Assembly: GCA_021811405.1 (NCBI GenBank)
Contig: JAJZOZ010000009.1
Coordinates: 1 to 35,406 of the forward strand
DNA length: 35,406 nt
From: a bacterium
GTDB taxonomy: Bacteria; Elusimicrobiota; Elusimicrobia; Elusimicrobiales; UBA9959
Reading direction: 5' to 3'
The stretch's first letter is position 1, and each line of letters starts with the position of its first letter. The notes under the pieces are model-generated. The model ran no database searches. It was given only the letters and a program-made list of their open reading frames with translations, and was not told the origin of the DNA. The position numbers and the translations under genes are program-made. Positions 7,093 to 15,871 of this stretch are shown piece by piece.

Positions 7093-8859
7093 TCATCCTA
7101 TTTCCCCGGCCCCGAATTTGCCCAGGTACTCGGCGAAAACCCCGGGGCAGCGCCGGCAGCCGCCGCAGGAGGCCGGCCTTACCCGGCCGAACTCGGCGGA
7201 GGAATTTATCTCATTATAATAAAATAAGCCGTCCCGGAAGACCAGCAGCCTGGCGGCCGGCGCCTGGCGGAAGCGCAAGGCGCCCGGGAAGACGCCGCGC
7301 AGCCTGTCCGCCACGCAGTCCGGGAAAAGGGTGAAAGCAGCGCGGCCGGAGGCGGGCCTCCGGCGGTAGGCCTCCAGCAGCCCGGAGTAGGAAGGCAGGG
7401 CGGCCAGGTAGCGCTTCTCCCCGCCCGGGCCCTGGTTGTCCGGGTAGTAATGCCAGACGGCGAAGTCCCAGTCCGGAGAGAAAGAGCGCACAAGCCCGCT
7501 CAGGGCCGGCAGCTCCCGTAAATTCTTCTTCAGAGCCACGGAATGCAGGCTGACATCCAGGTCGCCGCGCCTGGCCAGCCTCTCCATAAGCGAAGCGAGT
7601 TTCCGCCAGGAGCCGGGCCGGCCGGTGACCGCGTCGTGCGCCTTCGCCGACGCGCCGTATATCGGCAGCTCGAGCCCCGTGACGCCGAGCCCCTTCAGCC
7701 TGTCCAGCGCGGCGTCGCCGTCCAGCGCCAGGCCGGTGGTCCAGAGCTTTATCTTACCGTAGCCCGCGCCGCGGCAGCGCCGCAGCAGCTCCCCCAGCGC
7801 CGGGAAGCGGTCGGCCCTGTCCCTGCCCCAGATATTCAGGGTCCTCTCTTTGTTGAGCACGGAGAGGAACCTGCCCAGCACCGGAGACCCGGGGTCGAAA
7901 TCCAGCTTCTCCCGCGCCAGCCGGTGATACTGCCTGCCGCGTATGACGCGCGAGTCGAAGGAGCCCGTAAAATCGCTGGGACCGTACTGCAGGTCTATCG
8001 CGGCCAGGAAATCCGCGCCCGCCGCTGGCCGCTCCCCGGCCAGCACGGCGTCCGGCATTACGAGGCGCCCGCCCCCCACGGCGTCGAAGTAAAGGTACCT
8101 GTTGCGCCGCAGCTCGTCTATGCGGCAGGCGGGCGGCAGGAAACCGAGGTCTCCGCCCAGTTCCTCTACCAGCACCCTGGTGGAAAGCCCGGCTATGCGG
8201 GAACGCACGGCCTTCACGGCCGCTATAAAGCCTTTCCGGTCCAGCAGCCCGCGCGGCGCGGCGCCGCCCGGATAGCCGGCCAGCGGCCTCGCCAGCGTGA
8301 TGAAGGAGAGGCCGAAGCCGTCGAGCAGGGCGAGAATGTCCCCGAGCGAGGCCGAGTTGGCACGCGTCACGGGCACGGAAGCGCCCACTTCCCTGATGCC
8401 GGCCGCCCGGGCCGCGCGCAGGCCGGCGAGGTTCTCCGCGAAGCCTTCGCGGCCGGTACCGCAGATGCGCGCGTAGTTCTTCCCGTCTGCGGCAGGAACC
8501 GAAACTACGGCGTAGCCGAGACCGGCGGAAGCCAGTCCCGCGGCCAGACCGGGACGCAGCAGGCCGCGGCCGTTGGTGGACAAGCCTATGGTGGAGTAAC
8601 CCAGGGCGCGCGCGGCCGCAGCGAAGCGCGGCAGCCCCGGATGCAGGGCAGGCTCTCCGCCGGTAAATTCTACGTGCTTAAGTCCCATGGCCCTGCCGTA
8701 TCTGAGACCAGCCAGCACCTTGCCGTCCGGAGCCAGCGAGCCGGACAGACCGCAGGCGCAATAGCCGCAGCGGTTGCCGCAGGCGTCGGAAACGGAGAGG
8801 GAAAGCCTGCTGAGGCTCTCCCCTGAAACTCCGCCTGTGGGCGCGGCCGCTTCAGCCAC
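7093..8859 (-). CDS. Double radical SAM protein with a degenerate second domain (rSAM-3)
   Basis: 588 residues, about twice its neighbours. The first half is a complete rSAM domain: C27GNRCGYC34, then 'EFTGGEPALHPGLP'. The second half (from ~330) keeps the late part of the fold, including 'IYGASAKAHDAVTGRPGSW', the same motif as in other rSAMs here. It has no CxxxCxxC and no GGEP; where the motif should lie it reads 'LNKERTLNIWGRDRAD'. C565, C568 and C571 close the protein ('CGGCRRCPGVFAEYLGKFG'). A fusion of two rSAM units with loss of catalysis in the second is the simplest reading, perhaps leaving a substrate- or partner-binding module. The start is GTG with GGAGG 5 bases upstream, overlapping the preceding stop by 8 bases. 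Confidence 0.82.
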   Translation of the reverse strand: MAEAAAPTGGVSGESLSRLSLSVSDACGNRCGYCACGLSGSLAPDGKVLAGLRYGRAMGLKHVEFTGGEPALHPGLPRFAAAARALGYSTIGLSTNGRGLLRPGLAAGLASAGLGYAVVSVPAADGKNYARICGTGREGFAENLAGLRAARAAGIREVGASVPVTRANSASLGDILALLDGFGLSFITLARPLAGYPGGAAPRGLLDRKGFIAAVKAVRSRIAGLSTRVLVEELGGDLGFLPPACRIDELRRNRYLYFDAVGGGRLVMPDAVLAGERPAAGADFLAAIDLQYGPSDFTGSFDSRVIRGRQYHRLAREKLDFDPGSPVLGRFLSVLNKERTLNIWGRDRADRFPALGELLRRCRGAGYGKIKLWTTGLALDGDAALDRLKGLGVTGLELPIYGASAKAHDAVTGRPGSWRKLASLMERLARRGDLDVSLHSVALKKNLRELPALSGLVRSFSPDWDFAVWHYYPDNQGPGGEKRYLAALPSYSGLLEAYRRRPASGRAAFTLFPDCVADRLRGVFPGALRFRQAPAARLLVFRDGLFYYNEINSSAEFGRVRPASCGGCRRCPGVFAEYLGKFGAGEIG

Positions 8860-9706
8860 GGCGCCTCCGGGCCATAAGGAATTTCACCATCCCCACCGCG
8901 TAAGCCTTTACGAACCCGGGGCAGGAGGCGGAATGCGGACAGGCGGAGCATACCCCGGCCGGCTTCACCCGCAGGCGCGGCTGGAAGTCCGCGCCGGACA
9001 CCTCTCCGGCCGGGCAGTGAAGGCCCAGCTCCTCCGCCACGCAGGGCGGCACGGCGCCGCCGGCCGGCAGCATGCACCTCAAGCCCAGCTTCCGGCGCAG
9101 GCCGGCTATGGCGGAAAGCGAGCGCAGGGCGGCGGCCGCGTCGGGGATCAGCCAGCGCCTGGCCCGGACGCGTTCGCAGTCCGGCTCCAGCAGCGAGAGC
9201 ACGATATCCTTCACGCCATGTTTCTTCCTCAGCTCCCGCACCAGGGCCGGCGCGGAGGACTGGTTGCCGGAATAGACAAGGAAATTGACGGAGGTCTTTA
9301 TTCCGGAGCGGCGCAGGTTCTTCAGCGCGGCGGCCTTTTTGGCGAAACCGCCCTTCACTCCGGCGAGAGCGTCGTATCTTTCAGGCTCCGATTCGAAGAA
9401 GCTGACCACCACTTCGTCCAAACCGGCCATTGCCAGCTCCCGCAGGTAATCGGCCGAGGCCAGCCTCAGCCCGTTCGTCAGCAGCGCCACGTACTTGCCG
9501 CCCTTCTTAAGCCGGCGCACGAGGCCGGGCAGGCCCGGATGCAGAGTGGGCTCCCCGCCGGTGATGTTGACACGCGCGTTCCCCGGGTCCGCGGCAAGCG
9601 CGGCGGCCCGCCCGGCGGCTCCGGCCGTCCGCTTCACGCCGCCGGCGTCGCAGAACAGGCAGTCCTGGTTGCAGCCGCAGGAAAGTACCAGGCGCGAGGT
9701 CTTCAT
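8852..9706 (-). CDS. Radical SAM protein with C-terminal Cys cluster (rSAM-4)
   Basis: 284 residues. C12NQDCLFC19 (plus an extra C10), 'NITGGEPTLHPGLP', and a C-terminal 'CSACPHSASCPGFVKAY' cluster. The middle 'HG..HD..TG' signature of its neighbours is replaced by 'FFESEPERYDALAG', so substrate contacts may differ. Start fixed by a 4-base ATGA overlap with the previous gene. Probably a peptide or small-molecule modifying enzyme; reaction unknown. Confidence 0.85.
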   Translation of the reverse strand: MKTSRLVLSCGCNQDCLFCDAGGVKRTAGAAGRAAALAADPGNARVNITGGEPTLHPGLPGLVRRLKKGGKYVALLTNGLRLASADYLRELAMAGLDEVVVSFFESEPERYDALAGVKGGFAKKAAALKNLRRSGIKTSVNFLVYSGNQSSAPALVRELRKKHGVKDIVLSLLEPDCERVRARRWLIPDAAAALRSLSAIAGLRRKLGLRCMLPAGGAVPPCVAEELGLHCPAGEVSGADFQPRLRVKPAGVCSACPHSASCPGFVKAYAVGMVKFLMARRRRG

Positions 9707-10653
9707 CCGCCTCTCTTGCGCCGCTTCGGAGCGGCCGCGGGAGCCGCCGGGCGGCACGGGACGAACTCGCCCCACCCGAAAAGCTCCGGGTACTCGCGCC
9801 ACGGGCCCTCGCACCTGCCGAAGAAGGCGCACGACGGGCATTTCGGCCCCTTGGCCTTGCCCTCGTTCAGCCGGTATTTCCCGAAATCCTCTATGACGGT
9901 GCCGGCGTCGAAGATCTTCGTGCGCGGGATTATCGTCTCGGCCACGTATTCCTCGTAGCCGCCCATGAAGCAGTACGGTATGGCCTCGGTCATCACGCGC
10001 AGGCCCGCCGCCAGGCCTATGTCCAGCCCGTGCTTGACGAACGGCTCGATGACGGTCTTCTTCGGGACGAGCCACTTGGCGTTGGCGGCGGCGCTGCCGA
10101 GGATATGGACGAAGGCGAACTGGAACTGGTCCACGCCCAGCTTGGCCAGCAGCGCGGCTATGGCCGGGAGGTCCTGGGTATTGGGCTTGGTCACCACCGT
10201 GTTGGTGATGACGCGGAAACCGGCCTTCTTGAGGTTCATTATGCCGGTCACGGTCTCCTTGAAAGAGCCGGCGGCGCCGGTGAGGTAGTCGTGTATCTCC
10301 GCCCTGGAGCCGTGCAGCGCCGGGGAGGCCTCGGTGGCGCCGGCCGCGGCGGCGGCGCGGCAGAACTCCGGGTAGCGGAACATGCGGCCGTTGCTCTGTA
10401 TCTGGATGTTGCGGTAGCCGATCTTCTTCGCCTCGCGCACCACCCGCAGGAACTCCCCGTGCAGCGTGGGCTCCCCGCCGGTCAGGACCAGCTCCCTGCC
10501 GCCGTCCTCGTAGCCGCGCTTCAGCTCCCCGCGCAGCTGGGCCAGGGGCTTAGGCTGGTGCTTCTCGCGCTTCTTGCCCTGCACGCAGAACACGCACATG
10601 TTGTTGCAGCCGAAGGCCACCTTGAGATCTATCCTCTTCAACGGTCCGTTCAT
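9703..10653 (-). CDS. Radical SAM protein with C-terminal Cys cluster (rSAM-5)
   Basis: 316 residues. C16NNMCVFC23, 'VLTGGEPTLHGEF', 'ALHGSRAEIHDYLTG', and a C-terminal 'CPSCAFFGRCEGPWREYPE' cluster followed by a basic Ala/Pro tail. 'AIPYCFMGGYEEYVAE' in the second half is a feature shared with rSAM-6 ('VPLCFMAEF') and others, a region where SPASM-like proteins often bind an extra cluster. It overlaps both neighbours by ATGA. The reaction is unknown. Confidence 0.85.
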   Translation of the reverse strand: MNGPLKRIDLKVAFGCNNMCVFCVQGKKREKHQPKPLAQLRGELKRGYEDGGRELVLTGGEPTLHGEFLRVVREAKKIGYRNIQIQSNGRMFRYPEFCRAAAAAGATEASPALHGSRAEIHDYLTGAAGSFKETVTGIMNLKKAGFRVITNTVVTKPNTQDLPAIAALLAKLGVDQFQFAFVHILGSAAANAKWLVPKKTVIEPFVKHGLDIGLAAGLRVMTEAIPYCFMGGYEEYVAETIIPRTKIFDAGTVIEDFGKYRLNEGKAKGPKCPSCAFFGRCEGPWREYPELFGWGEFVPCRPAAPAAAPKRRKRGG

Positions 10654-11861
10654 ATCAGGCTCCAGAGACGCGCCAGGCCCAGCTTGGCCAGCAGCAGCAC
10701 GTTGCCGCCGGACAGCGCCGCGGTCACGGCGAGGCCGGCGCCGATCCAGAAAGCGAAGGGGCGCACGTGGAAGACCGGCACCCCCACGTCGTCCGGGGAA
10801 TCGGCCGGCCGGCTCCTTACGTATTCCTTCAGGCCGGCCAGCTGCTCCGGGGTCAGGCCGTCGCGGTACCGGTCGAAGCCGTATTTCTCGGCGAGTTCGG
10901 GCTCGGCCTCGTGCAGCTGCCGCAGGTATTCCTCCGAGATTATCATGCCGGGTGCCAGGCTGTCCAGGCAGACGCGCCGCGTGCCGGAAAGCTTCAGGTG
11001 GCGGTCGGCCACGGCGTACAGGACGCCCCTGAACACCATGAACTGCAGGCTCATCGCGAAGCCGTAAAGCATCAGCTTGGCGAGGCTCAGCGTCCCCGGG
11101 TCCAGCCTGGAGGCGACGGCCAGCGCCAGCAGCCCGCCCAGCAGGACTTTCGGGCCGGCCTTTTCCGCCAGCGCGCCGGCGCGCCCGCCGAAAGCGAACA
11201 TCAGGATGAAGAGGATATTGCTGTTCACCTGGAAGCCGCCCCTGTTCACCCCGTTCCAGGCGGAGACGAAGCTGAACAGCAGCGCGCTGAAGGAGAACGT
11301 CACCAGCCTCCCCGGCTCCTTCGCCAGCCCGGCGGCCGCGGCGCGGGCGCCGGCCCAGCCGCGCCCGAAGGCGCGTATCGTGCCCTCGGAGAACAGCTGG
11401 CCCAGTTGTTCCCTCGCCATCTGCCAGAAATACACGGCGGCCGGCGGAACGAAGATGTTCACCAGGAGCGACATCACCAGCGCCACCGGCGTCCAGCTGG
11501 CGTAGGAGATCACCACCGGCAGCGCCGCGCAGAGCAGCGCGAAGAGCTTGGCGTCGCCGGCCGGCCAGACCGCGGTCTTCCAGAGTATGACGCCGGCCAG
11601 CAGCCCGAGGGCCGCGTTCTCGAGCAGGACCAGGTAGTACCTGTAGACGAAGAAGGGCTCCCAGAAGAGGCCGTGCAGGCCGTACCTGATGCCGGCCACG
11701 CTGACGGCCAGCAGTACCGCGGCGGCGGCGAGGACGGCCAGCCCTCCCCGGAGCAGGCTCTTGTTGCGTATCTTGCCGCAGAGGTCGTCCTCCCTGACCA
11801 CCCCGAGCAGCAGGACGGTCAGGTAGAGCGTCAGCAGCAGGCTTACGATCGGCAGGTACAT
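10650..11861 (-). CDS. Membrane protein with A24 prepilin-peptidase-like domain
   Basis: 403 residues with about eight hydrophobic segments. The first ~130 residues resemble A24 aspartyl prepilin peptidases: 'REDDLCGKIRNKSLL' occupies the place of the 'D(x)nxIPN' segment, and 'WPAGDAKLFALLCAALP' matches the GxGDxKL active-site motif, with Ala for the first Gly. Such enzymes cleave leaders from secreted pilin-like proteins at the inner membrane. The remaining ~270 residues, with more helices and a soluble insert ('GLTPEQLAGLKEYVRS'), are not familiar. It lies inside the rSAM run and overlaps the next gene by ATGA. I infer a role in leader removal or export of the operon's peptide; a true type IV pilus role is less likely as no pilin or assembly genes are present. 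Confidence 0.65.
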   Translation of the reverse strand: MYLPIVSLLLTLYLTVLLLGVVREDDLCGKIRNKSLLRGGLAVLAAAAVLLAVSVAGIRYGLHGLFWEPFFVYRYYLVLLENAALGLLAGVILWKTAVWPAGDAKLFALLCAALPVVISYASWTPVALVMSLLVNIFVPPAAVYFWQMAREQLGQLFSEGTIRAFGRGWAGARAAAAGLAKEPGRLVTFSFSALLFSFVSAWNGVNRGGFQVNSNILFILMFAFGGRAGALAEKAGPKVLLGGLLALAVASRLDPGTLSLAKLMLYGFAMSLQFMVFRGVLYAVADRHLKLSGTRRVCLDSLAPGMIISEEYLRQLHEAEPELAEKYGFDRYRDGLTPEQLAGLKEYVRSRPADSPDDVGVPVFHVRPFAFWIGAGLAVTAALSGGNVLLLAKLGLARLWSLI

Positions 11862-11864
11862 AGT

Positions 11865-12794
11865 CTAGCGCCCGAGTATCCGGTCCGCTATCGCGGCCGG
11901 GTCGGTGAACAGCGGGCAGAGCTCCTCGGACTTGTAGTAGACGTCCTTCTTGTAAAGCCCGGCGCAGATCCTCCTCAGCGTGCAGACGGCGCAGCGCTCC
12001 CCCTTGCCGTAGCTCCAGTCCTCCTGCACGATAAGCTCCTTCTCGTCGAGGAAATACGTGAGCCGGTTCTCTCCCTTCACTATCTTCCTGGTCTCGGTGG
12101 AGCAGTGGGCGAACTCGGCCATGAAGCAGAGCGGCACCCGCTCCACGCGGAACGTGCGCCCGCTGCCGGAGAGAAAGCGCATCGCGGCGGCCAGCGAGGC
12201 CTCGAAGCCGGCCAGCGTGGGTATGGTGTCCGGGAACTCCACCACGCGCTCCATACCCGGGTCCATGTTGTTGAAGACGAAATGCGAGATGAACGGGTAC
12301 TTAGAGCAGAGGAAGCGGACGGCCAGGTGCAGGTGGCCGGAGTTGTAGCGGTTGATGACGGTGTTGACGTTGACGGAGACCCCCAGCCTGCCCGCGTTCC
12401 CGAGGGTCTTGAAGAGGTTGGCCAGCGAGCCCTTGGTCCTGGAGAGGTGCTCCTGCAGCGCGGGCACGTGGGAATGTATGGAGACGTGCAGGTGCCTGAG
12501 CCCGGCGCCGCGCAGCCTGGAGAAATACCTGAAGTCGGCGGTGCGCTGGCCGTTGGTGACTATCCTGGGCTCCATGCCCAGCGTCCTCGCGTAGGCTATG
12601 AAGTCCGGCAGCTTCGGGTGCAGCGTGGGCTCGCCTCCGGTGAAGATTATGCCGGAGGCTTTGCGCTTCGCGTAGTCGCGCATCATCGCGCCGGCCTTCT
12701 CGGCGCTGATCACGCTGCCGTTGGAGGGATTGGAGCAGAACCGGCAGTTCTGGTTGCATTCCCTGGTCAGCTGAAGGTAGTATAGCTTCGCCAT
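11865..12794 (-). CDS. Radical SAM protein with C-terminal Cys cluster (rSAM-6)
   Basis: 309 residues. C13NQNCRFC20, 'IFTGGEPTLHPKLPDF', 'SIHSHVPALQEHLSRTKGS' in the place of the usual HG...HD motif, and a C-terminal 'CAVCTLRRICAGLYKKD' cluster. 'VPLCFMAEFAHCSTE' adds two mid-late cysteines. ATG lies 2 bases after the upstream stop and its TAG is 3 bases before the membrane-protein start, so it is part of the coupled array. Specific chemistry unknown. Confidence 0.85.
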   Translation of the reverse strand: MAKLYYLQLTRECNQNCRFCSNPSNGSVISAEKAGAMMRDYAKRKASGIIFTGGEPTLHPKLPDFIAYARTLGMEPRIVTNGQRTADFRYFSRLRGAGLRHLHVSIHSHVPALQEHLSRTKGSLANLFKTLGNAGRLGVSVNVNTVINRYNSGHLHLAVRFLCSKYPFISHFVFNNMDPGMERVVEFPDTIPTLAGFEASLAAAMRFLSGSGRTFRVERVPLCFMAEFAHCSTETRKIVKGENRLTYFLDEKELIVQEDWSYGKGERCAVCTLRRICAGLYKKDVYYKSEELCPLFTDPAAIADRILGR

Positions 12795-12796
12795 GG

Positions 12797-13711
12797 TTAT
12801 AAAGCTCCGAGACCGCTGACGCCGTGTATCTCCAGGTATTCCGGCCAGACCCCGCCGCAGTACGCCCTGGCCCGGCAGCCGGAGCAGGGCGGCGGGAAGA
12901 CCTTCCCGGCCTCGTACCGGCGGCCGGTCCTGCGCAGCGCGGTCTCCACGCACCTCTCCGCGCGCCTGTGCCAGCCCCCGACGCAGAGCGGCAGGCCGCA
13001 GACCGGGTTGTTCACCGTTATCCCGCTCCTCTCCGCCCGGGAGAGCGCGGCCTCCACGAAGGGGGACAGCGCCGCGTAATCGGGCACAAGGCGGGGGTCG
13101 GACTTGGCGCGCCCCCGGGGCTGCACCACCGAGAGCGAGACCGTCCTTACCGCCGGGAAGCGCTTCGCGACGAAAGCCATGTACCCGGCCGCGCCGCGGT
13201 AATTGCGCGAGCACAGCACCGGGTTCAGTATGACCTCCAGCCCGCAGGCCAGCAGGTTGTCTATCCCCTTCAGGCAGAGCGCGTGCGAGCCGCGCACCCC
13301 GGTTATCCCGTCGTGCACGCGGGCCGAATGGCTGTGCAGCGAAACGAAGGCGCTGGTGGCCCCGGCCGAGGCCGCGGCGGCGGCCAGCCGCCGGTCCGCG
13401 AAGCGGACCGCGTTGGTCTGCACGTCCACCCTGGCCGCTTTCTTCGAGCGGTAAAGCTTTATCAGCGCCGGCAGCCCCTCGTAGAGCCCGGGCTCCCCGC
13501 CGCTGATCGAGATCCGCGCGCCGGGCCTGACCCCGGCCAGCAGCGCCGCCCTCATCGCGGCGCGCAGGACGCCGTCGTCGCGGCGCCGCTCCTCCGGCTG
13601 GCATTCCACGTTGCAGAACACGCAGTTCTCGTTGCACGCGTAGCCGAGCCTGACCAGCTCGTACGGGATATCCTCCCTCGGGTCCCCGCCTTTCCCGGCC
13701 TTAGAGCGCAT
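12797..13711 (-). CDS. Radical SAM protein with C-terminal Cys cluster (rSAM-7)
   Basis: 304 residues. C26NENCVFC33, 'SISGGEPGLYEGLP', 'SLHSHSARVHDGITGVRGS', and C-terminal 'CSGCRARAYCGGVWPEYLE'. 'VCGLPLCVGGWHRRAERC' adds several late cysteines that could help bind an auxiliary cluster. It overlaps the upstream gene by 11 bases. Substrate unknown; likely acts with its neighbours on a common peptide or cofactor precursor (inference). Confidence 0.85.
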   Translation of the reverse strand: MRSKAGKGGDPREDIPYELVRLGYACNENCVFCNVECQPEERRRDDGVLRAAMRAALLAGVRPGARISISGGEPGLYEGLPALIKLYRSKKAARVDVQTNAVRFADRRLAAAAASAGATSAFVSLHSHSARVHDGITGVRGSHALCLKGIDNLLACGLEVILNPVLCSRNYRGAAGYMAFVAKRFPAVRTVSLSVVQPRGRAKSDPRLVPDYAALSPFVEAALSRAERSGITVNNPVCGLPLCVGGWHRRAERCVETALRRTGRRYEAGKVFPPPCSGCRARAYCGGVWPEYLEIHGVSGLGAL

Positions 13712-14585
13712 GGAACTCCCCGTCCCCGTAGGTCTCTAGATATCTGGCGTACACGCCGCCGCAGACGGAAAGCTTCGCGCAGGCGCGGCAGCAGCGCAGC
13801 GCTTTTTTTTCGCGGTGGCCGTCCACGCAGCCGCCGCGGCGCTTCAGCATCTCGGTGCGCCGCATAGCGAACTCGCAGGCGCCCTCCGGCGCGCGCGGCA
13901 GGGCCGCGCAGAGCGGCACGTCCCAGAGGCGGAGGTTCTCCGGCCAGCCGCGCTCCGGGGCCAGCTCTTCCACCAGCCGGGAATACCTGACCGACAGCTT
14001 CTTCCAGTCCTTCAGCGCCCGGCCGAAAGGCAGCAGGCCGTGGAAGACGGCGTTCTTCAGCCCGCGGAGCGAGAGGAAGAAGTCCCTGAGCTCCGCCAGG
14101 CCGCCGATATTGAGCGCGTTCACGGTGGCGTTCACCGAGACCTGCACGCGGGAACCCTTGGGCCGCAGCGCCAGCAGGTTGGACAGGCCGCGCACGGTCT
14201 GCGCCCAGCTCCCTGGCACGCCGGTTATCGCGTCGTGCACTTCCGGCCTCGCCCCGTGCAGCGAGACGATGACCTCGCTGGCCCCGGAGGAGAGCAGTCT
14301 GGAGCAGTAATCCTTGTAGGCCAGCATCCTGCCGTTGGTTATCACGGAGACGCCGCTGCAGCCGAGCCGGGCCGCCTCCGCTATCAGGGCCGGCAGGTCC
14401 GGGTTCAGCGTGGGTTCGCCGGAGGTGAAGACCACCCGCCGGCCTTTCGCGGCGGCCGGCAGCCCCTTCACGGCGCCGCCGCCGCGGCGGCGGCCGCTCC
14501 AGGAAACGTCGGTGCAGAAGACGCAGTTGTTGTTGCACTCCCCGGAGGAGGCCGCGTACAGCGCTTTTCCGGCCGGTTTCGTCAT
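13701..14585 (-). CDS. Radical SAM protein with C-terminal Cys cluster (rSAM-8)
   Basis: 294 residues. C17NNNCVFC24, a SAM-binding motif altered to 'FTSGEPTLNPDLP' (first Gly to Ser), 'SLHGARPEVHDAITGVPGSW', and a Cys-rich end 'CCRACAKLSVCGGVYARYLE'. It sits directly downstream of the NifK-like gene and overlaps it by ATGA (14582-14585), so expression is coupled to the nitrogenase-like pair. Confidence 0.85.
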   Translation of the reverse strand: MTKPAGKALYAASSGECNNNCVFCTDVSWSGRRRGGGAVKGLPAAAKGRRVVFTSGEPTLNPDLPALIAEAARLGCSGVSVITNGRMLAYKDYCSRLLSSGASEVIVSLHGARPEVHDAITGVPGSWAQTVRGLSNLLALRPKGSRVQVSVNATVNALNIGGLAELRDFFLSLRGLKNAVFHGLLPFGRALKDWKKLSVRYSRLVEELAPERGWPENLRLWDVPLCAALPRAPEGACEFAMRRTEMLKRRGGCVDGHREKKALRCCRACAKLSVCGGVYARYLETYGDGEFHAL

Positions 14586-15871
14586 GCGCTCCTCGCGGCG
14601 TTGAACATACGCTGCACCAGGTTCACCGCCCCGGCGAAGCCCAGGAAAGGCTCCGGCCGCAGCGCGTGGTAGCGGTAGGACGGGAAGCCCAGGTCCATGC
14701 CCGGCAGCCCCAGGAAGGCGGAGCGGCGGCCGACGCTGCTGGACACCAGCAGGTCGCAATGCCCGCCGGAGAACAGCCCCTCCACGGCCCGGGCGTAGGT
14801 CCCCGCCGGGAAATCCCTCAATACCGGCCTCCCCGGGAACGAGGCTTCGGCGGAGGCCCATTTCCCGCCGGAGCAGGTCAGGAAGACGCCGGCCACGCCC
14901 ATGCCCAGCTCCGCTGCGAAAGCGCAGAAGGCCCTGCCCAGGTACGGGTCCCCGGTGAAGCAGAGGCGCCTGCCGGCCAGCGCGCCGCCCACGGCAGCGC
15001 GCGCCGGCGAATGGGCGGCGGAGAGCTCGGCCGCTATCAGGGCGTCCGCCTTCGCCGCCGGCGTCCCGGCCGCGCAGGCCGCGGCCTTCAGCCAGGCGGC
15101 CGAGGCGGCCAGTCCCAGCGGCAGCTCCAGCTCGAGCAGTTTAGCCCCCGTCCTGCGCGCCAGCGTGGCGGCCGCCCCGCGCGCGTAAGGCAGCGAGATT
15201 ATCAGGCCGGCCTTCTCCGCGTTTTTCAAAGAGGCGTGATCTCCGCCGCCGGGCCACGCGCAGACCAGCTCCACGCCGGCCAGCGCCAGCATGCGCCGCA
15301 GCTCGGCTATGTTGCCGGTCTGGTCGCCCTCGTTGCGGTCCATGAAATGTCCTACTACGGCGGCCCTGCCGCGGCGCCCGGCGCCTTCTCTCAGCGGGAT
15401 GTCGGCGGCCAGCCTCTCCAGCGCCAGCGCGTAGCCGTCCAGGTAGTCGAGGTCCAGCGCGTTGGCGGCGACGCTCACCACCCTGGTGCCTTTTCGCCCG
15501 GTCAGGGAGGCCGCCAGCTTCCCGTAGTCCCGGCCGGTGAGCGTCATCACGGGCAGGGAGGAGAGCAGCACCGCGCCGGCGCGGCCGCACAGCGCGCCGG
15601 CCAGGGCCTCCGCGCCGGAGCTGTCGCCGGCTATTATCTCCCCGGAGTGGGAGCGGGTATGCAGCACGCGGCCGTCGCCGCGGCAGTCGAGCAGCGTGGA
15701 GAACAGGTCGTGCGAGCCGTGCACGCACTCGGCCTTGCGGGTCACGCAGTCCGTGCCGTCCACCACGGCGTAAGCGTCCGAGACGGCGTTGACCGCCAGG
15801 TAAAGGCCCGTCAGGAAGGACGGCGTGCAGCTCTCGCCCCGGTCCGGGGCTTCAGTTCTTTTTTCTGCCAT
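14582..15871 (-). CDS. NifK-like nitrogenase component 1 paralogue (set A)
   Basis: 429 residues, nitrogenase/oxidoreductase component 1 family, close to NifK/NifN/BchB in domain order. The N-terminus aligns with the P-cluster region: C15 ('SCTPSF'), C42 and C49 ('GTDCVTRKAEC'), then 'GSHDLFSTLL'. The place of the third ligand ('SSLPVMTLTGRDY') has no Cys. The C-terminal 'PFLGFAGAVNLVQRMFNA' is the usual closing helix. It is paralogous to 27614-28885. It would pair with the NifD-like half of the fusion encoded just upstream (20-base overlap) and receive electrons from its NifH half. Nitrogen reduction is unlikely; the reduced substrate is unknown. Confidence 0.8.
   Translation of the reverse strand: MAEKRTEAPDRGESCTPSFLTGLYLAVNAVSDAYAVVDGTDCVTRKAECVHGSHDLFSTLLDCRGDGRVLHTRSHSGEIIAGDSSGAEALAGALCGRAGAVLLSSLPVMTLTGRDYGKLAASLTGRKGTRVVSVAANALDLDYLDGYALALERLAADIPLREGAGRRGRAAVVGHFMDRNEGDQTGNIAELRRMLALAGVELVCAWPGGGDHASLKNAEKAGLIISLPYARGAAATLARRTGAKLLELELPLGLAASAAWLKAAACAAGTPAAKADALIAAELSAAHSPARAAVGGALAGRRLCFTGDPYLGRAFCAFAAELGMGVAGVFLTCSGGKWASAEASFPGRPVLRDFPAGTYARAVEGLFSGGHCDLLVSSSVGRRSAFLGLPGMDLGFPSYRYHALRPEPFLGFAGAVNLVQRMFNAARSA

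Noticed and set aside
10650-11861. Type IV pilus prepilin peptidase of a pilus operon
   Set aside because: No pilin, assembly ATPase or secretin genes are nearby, and the C-terminal two thirds do not match a standard PilD.
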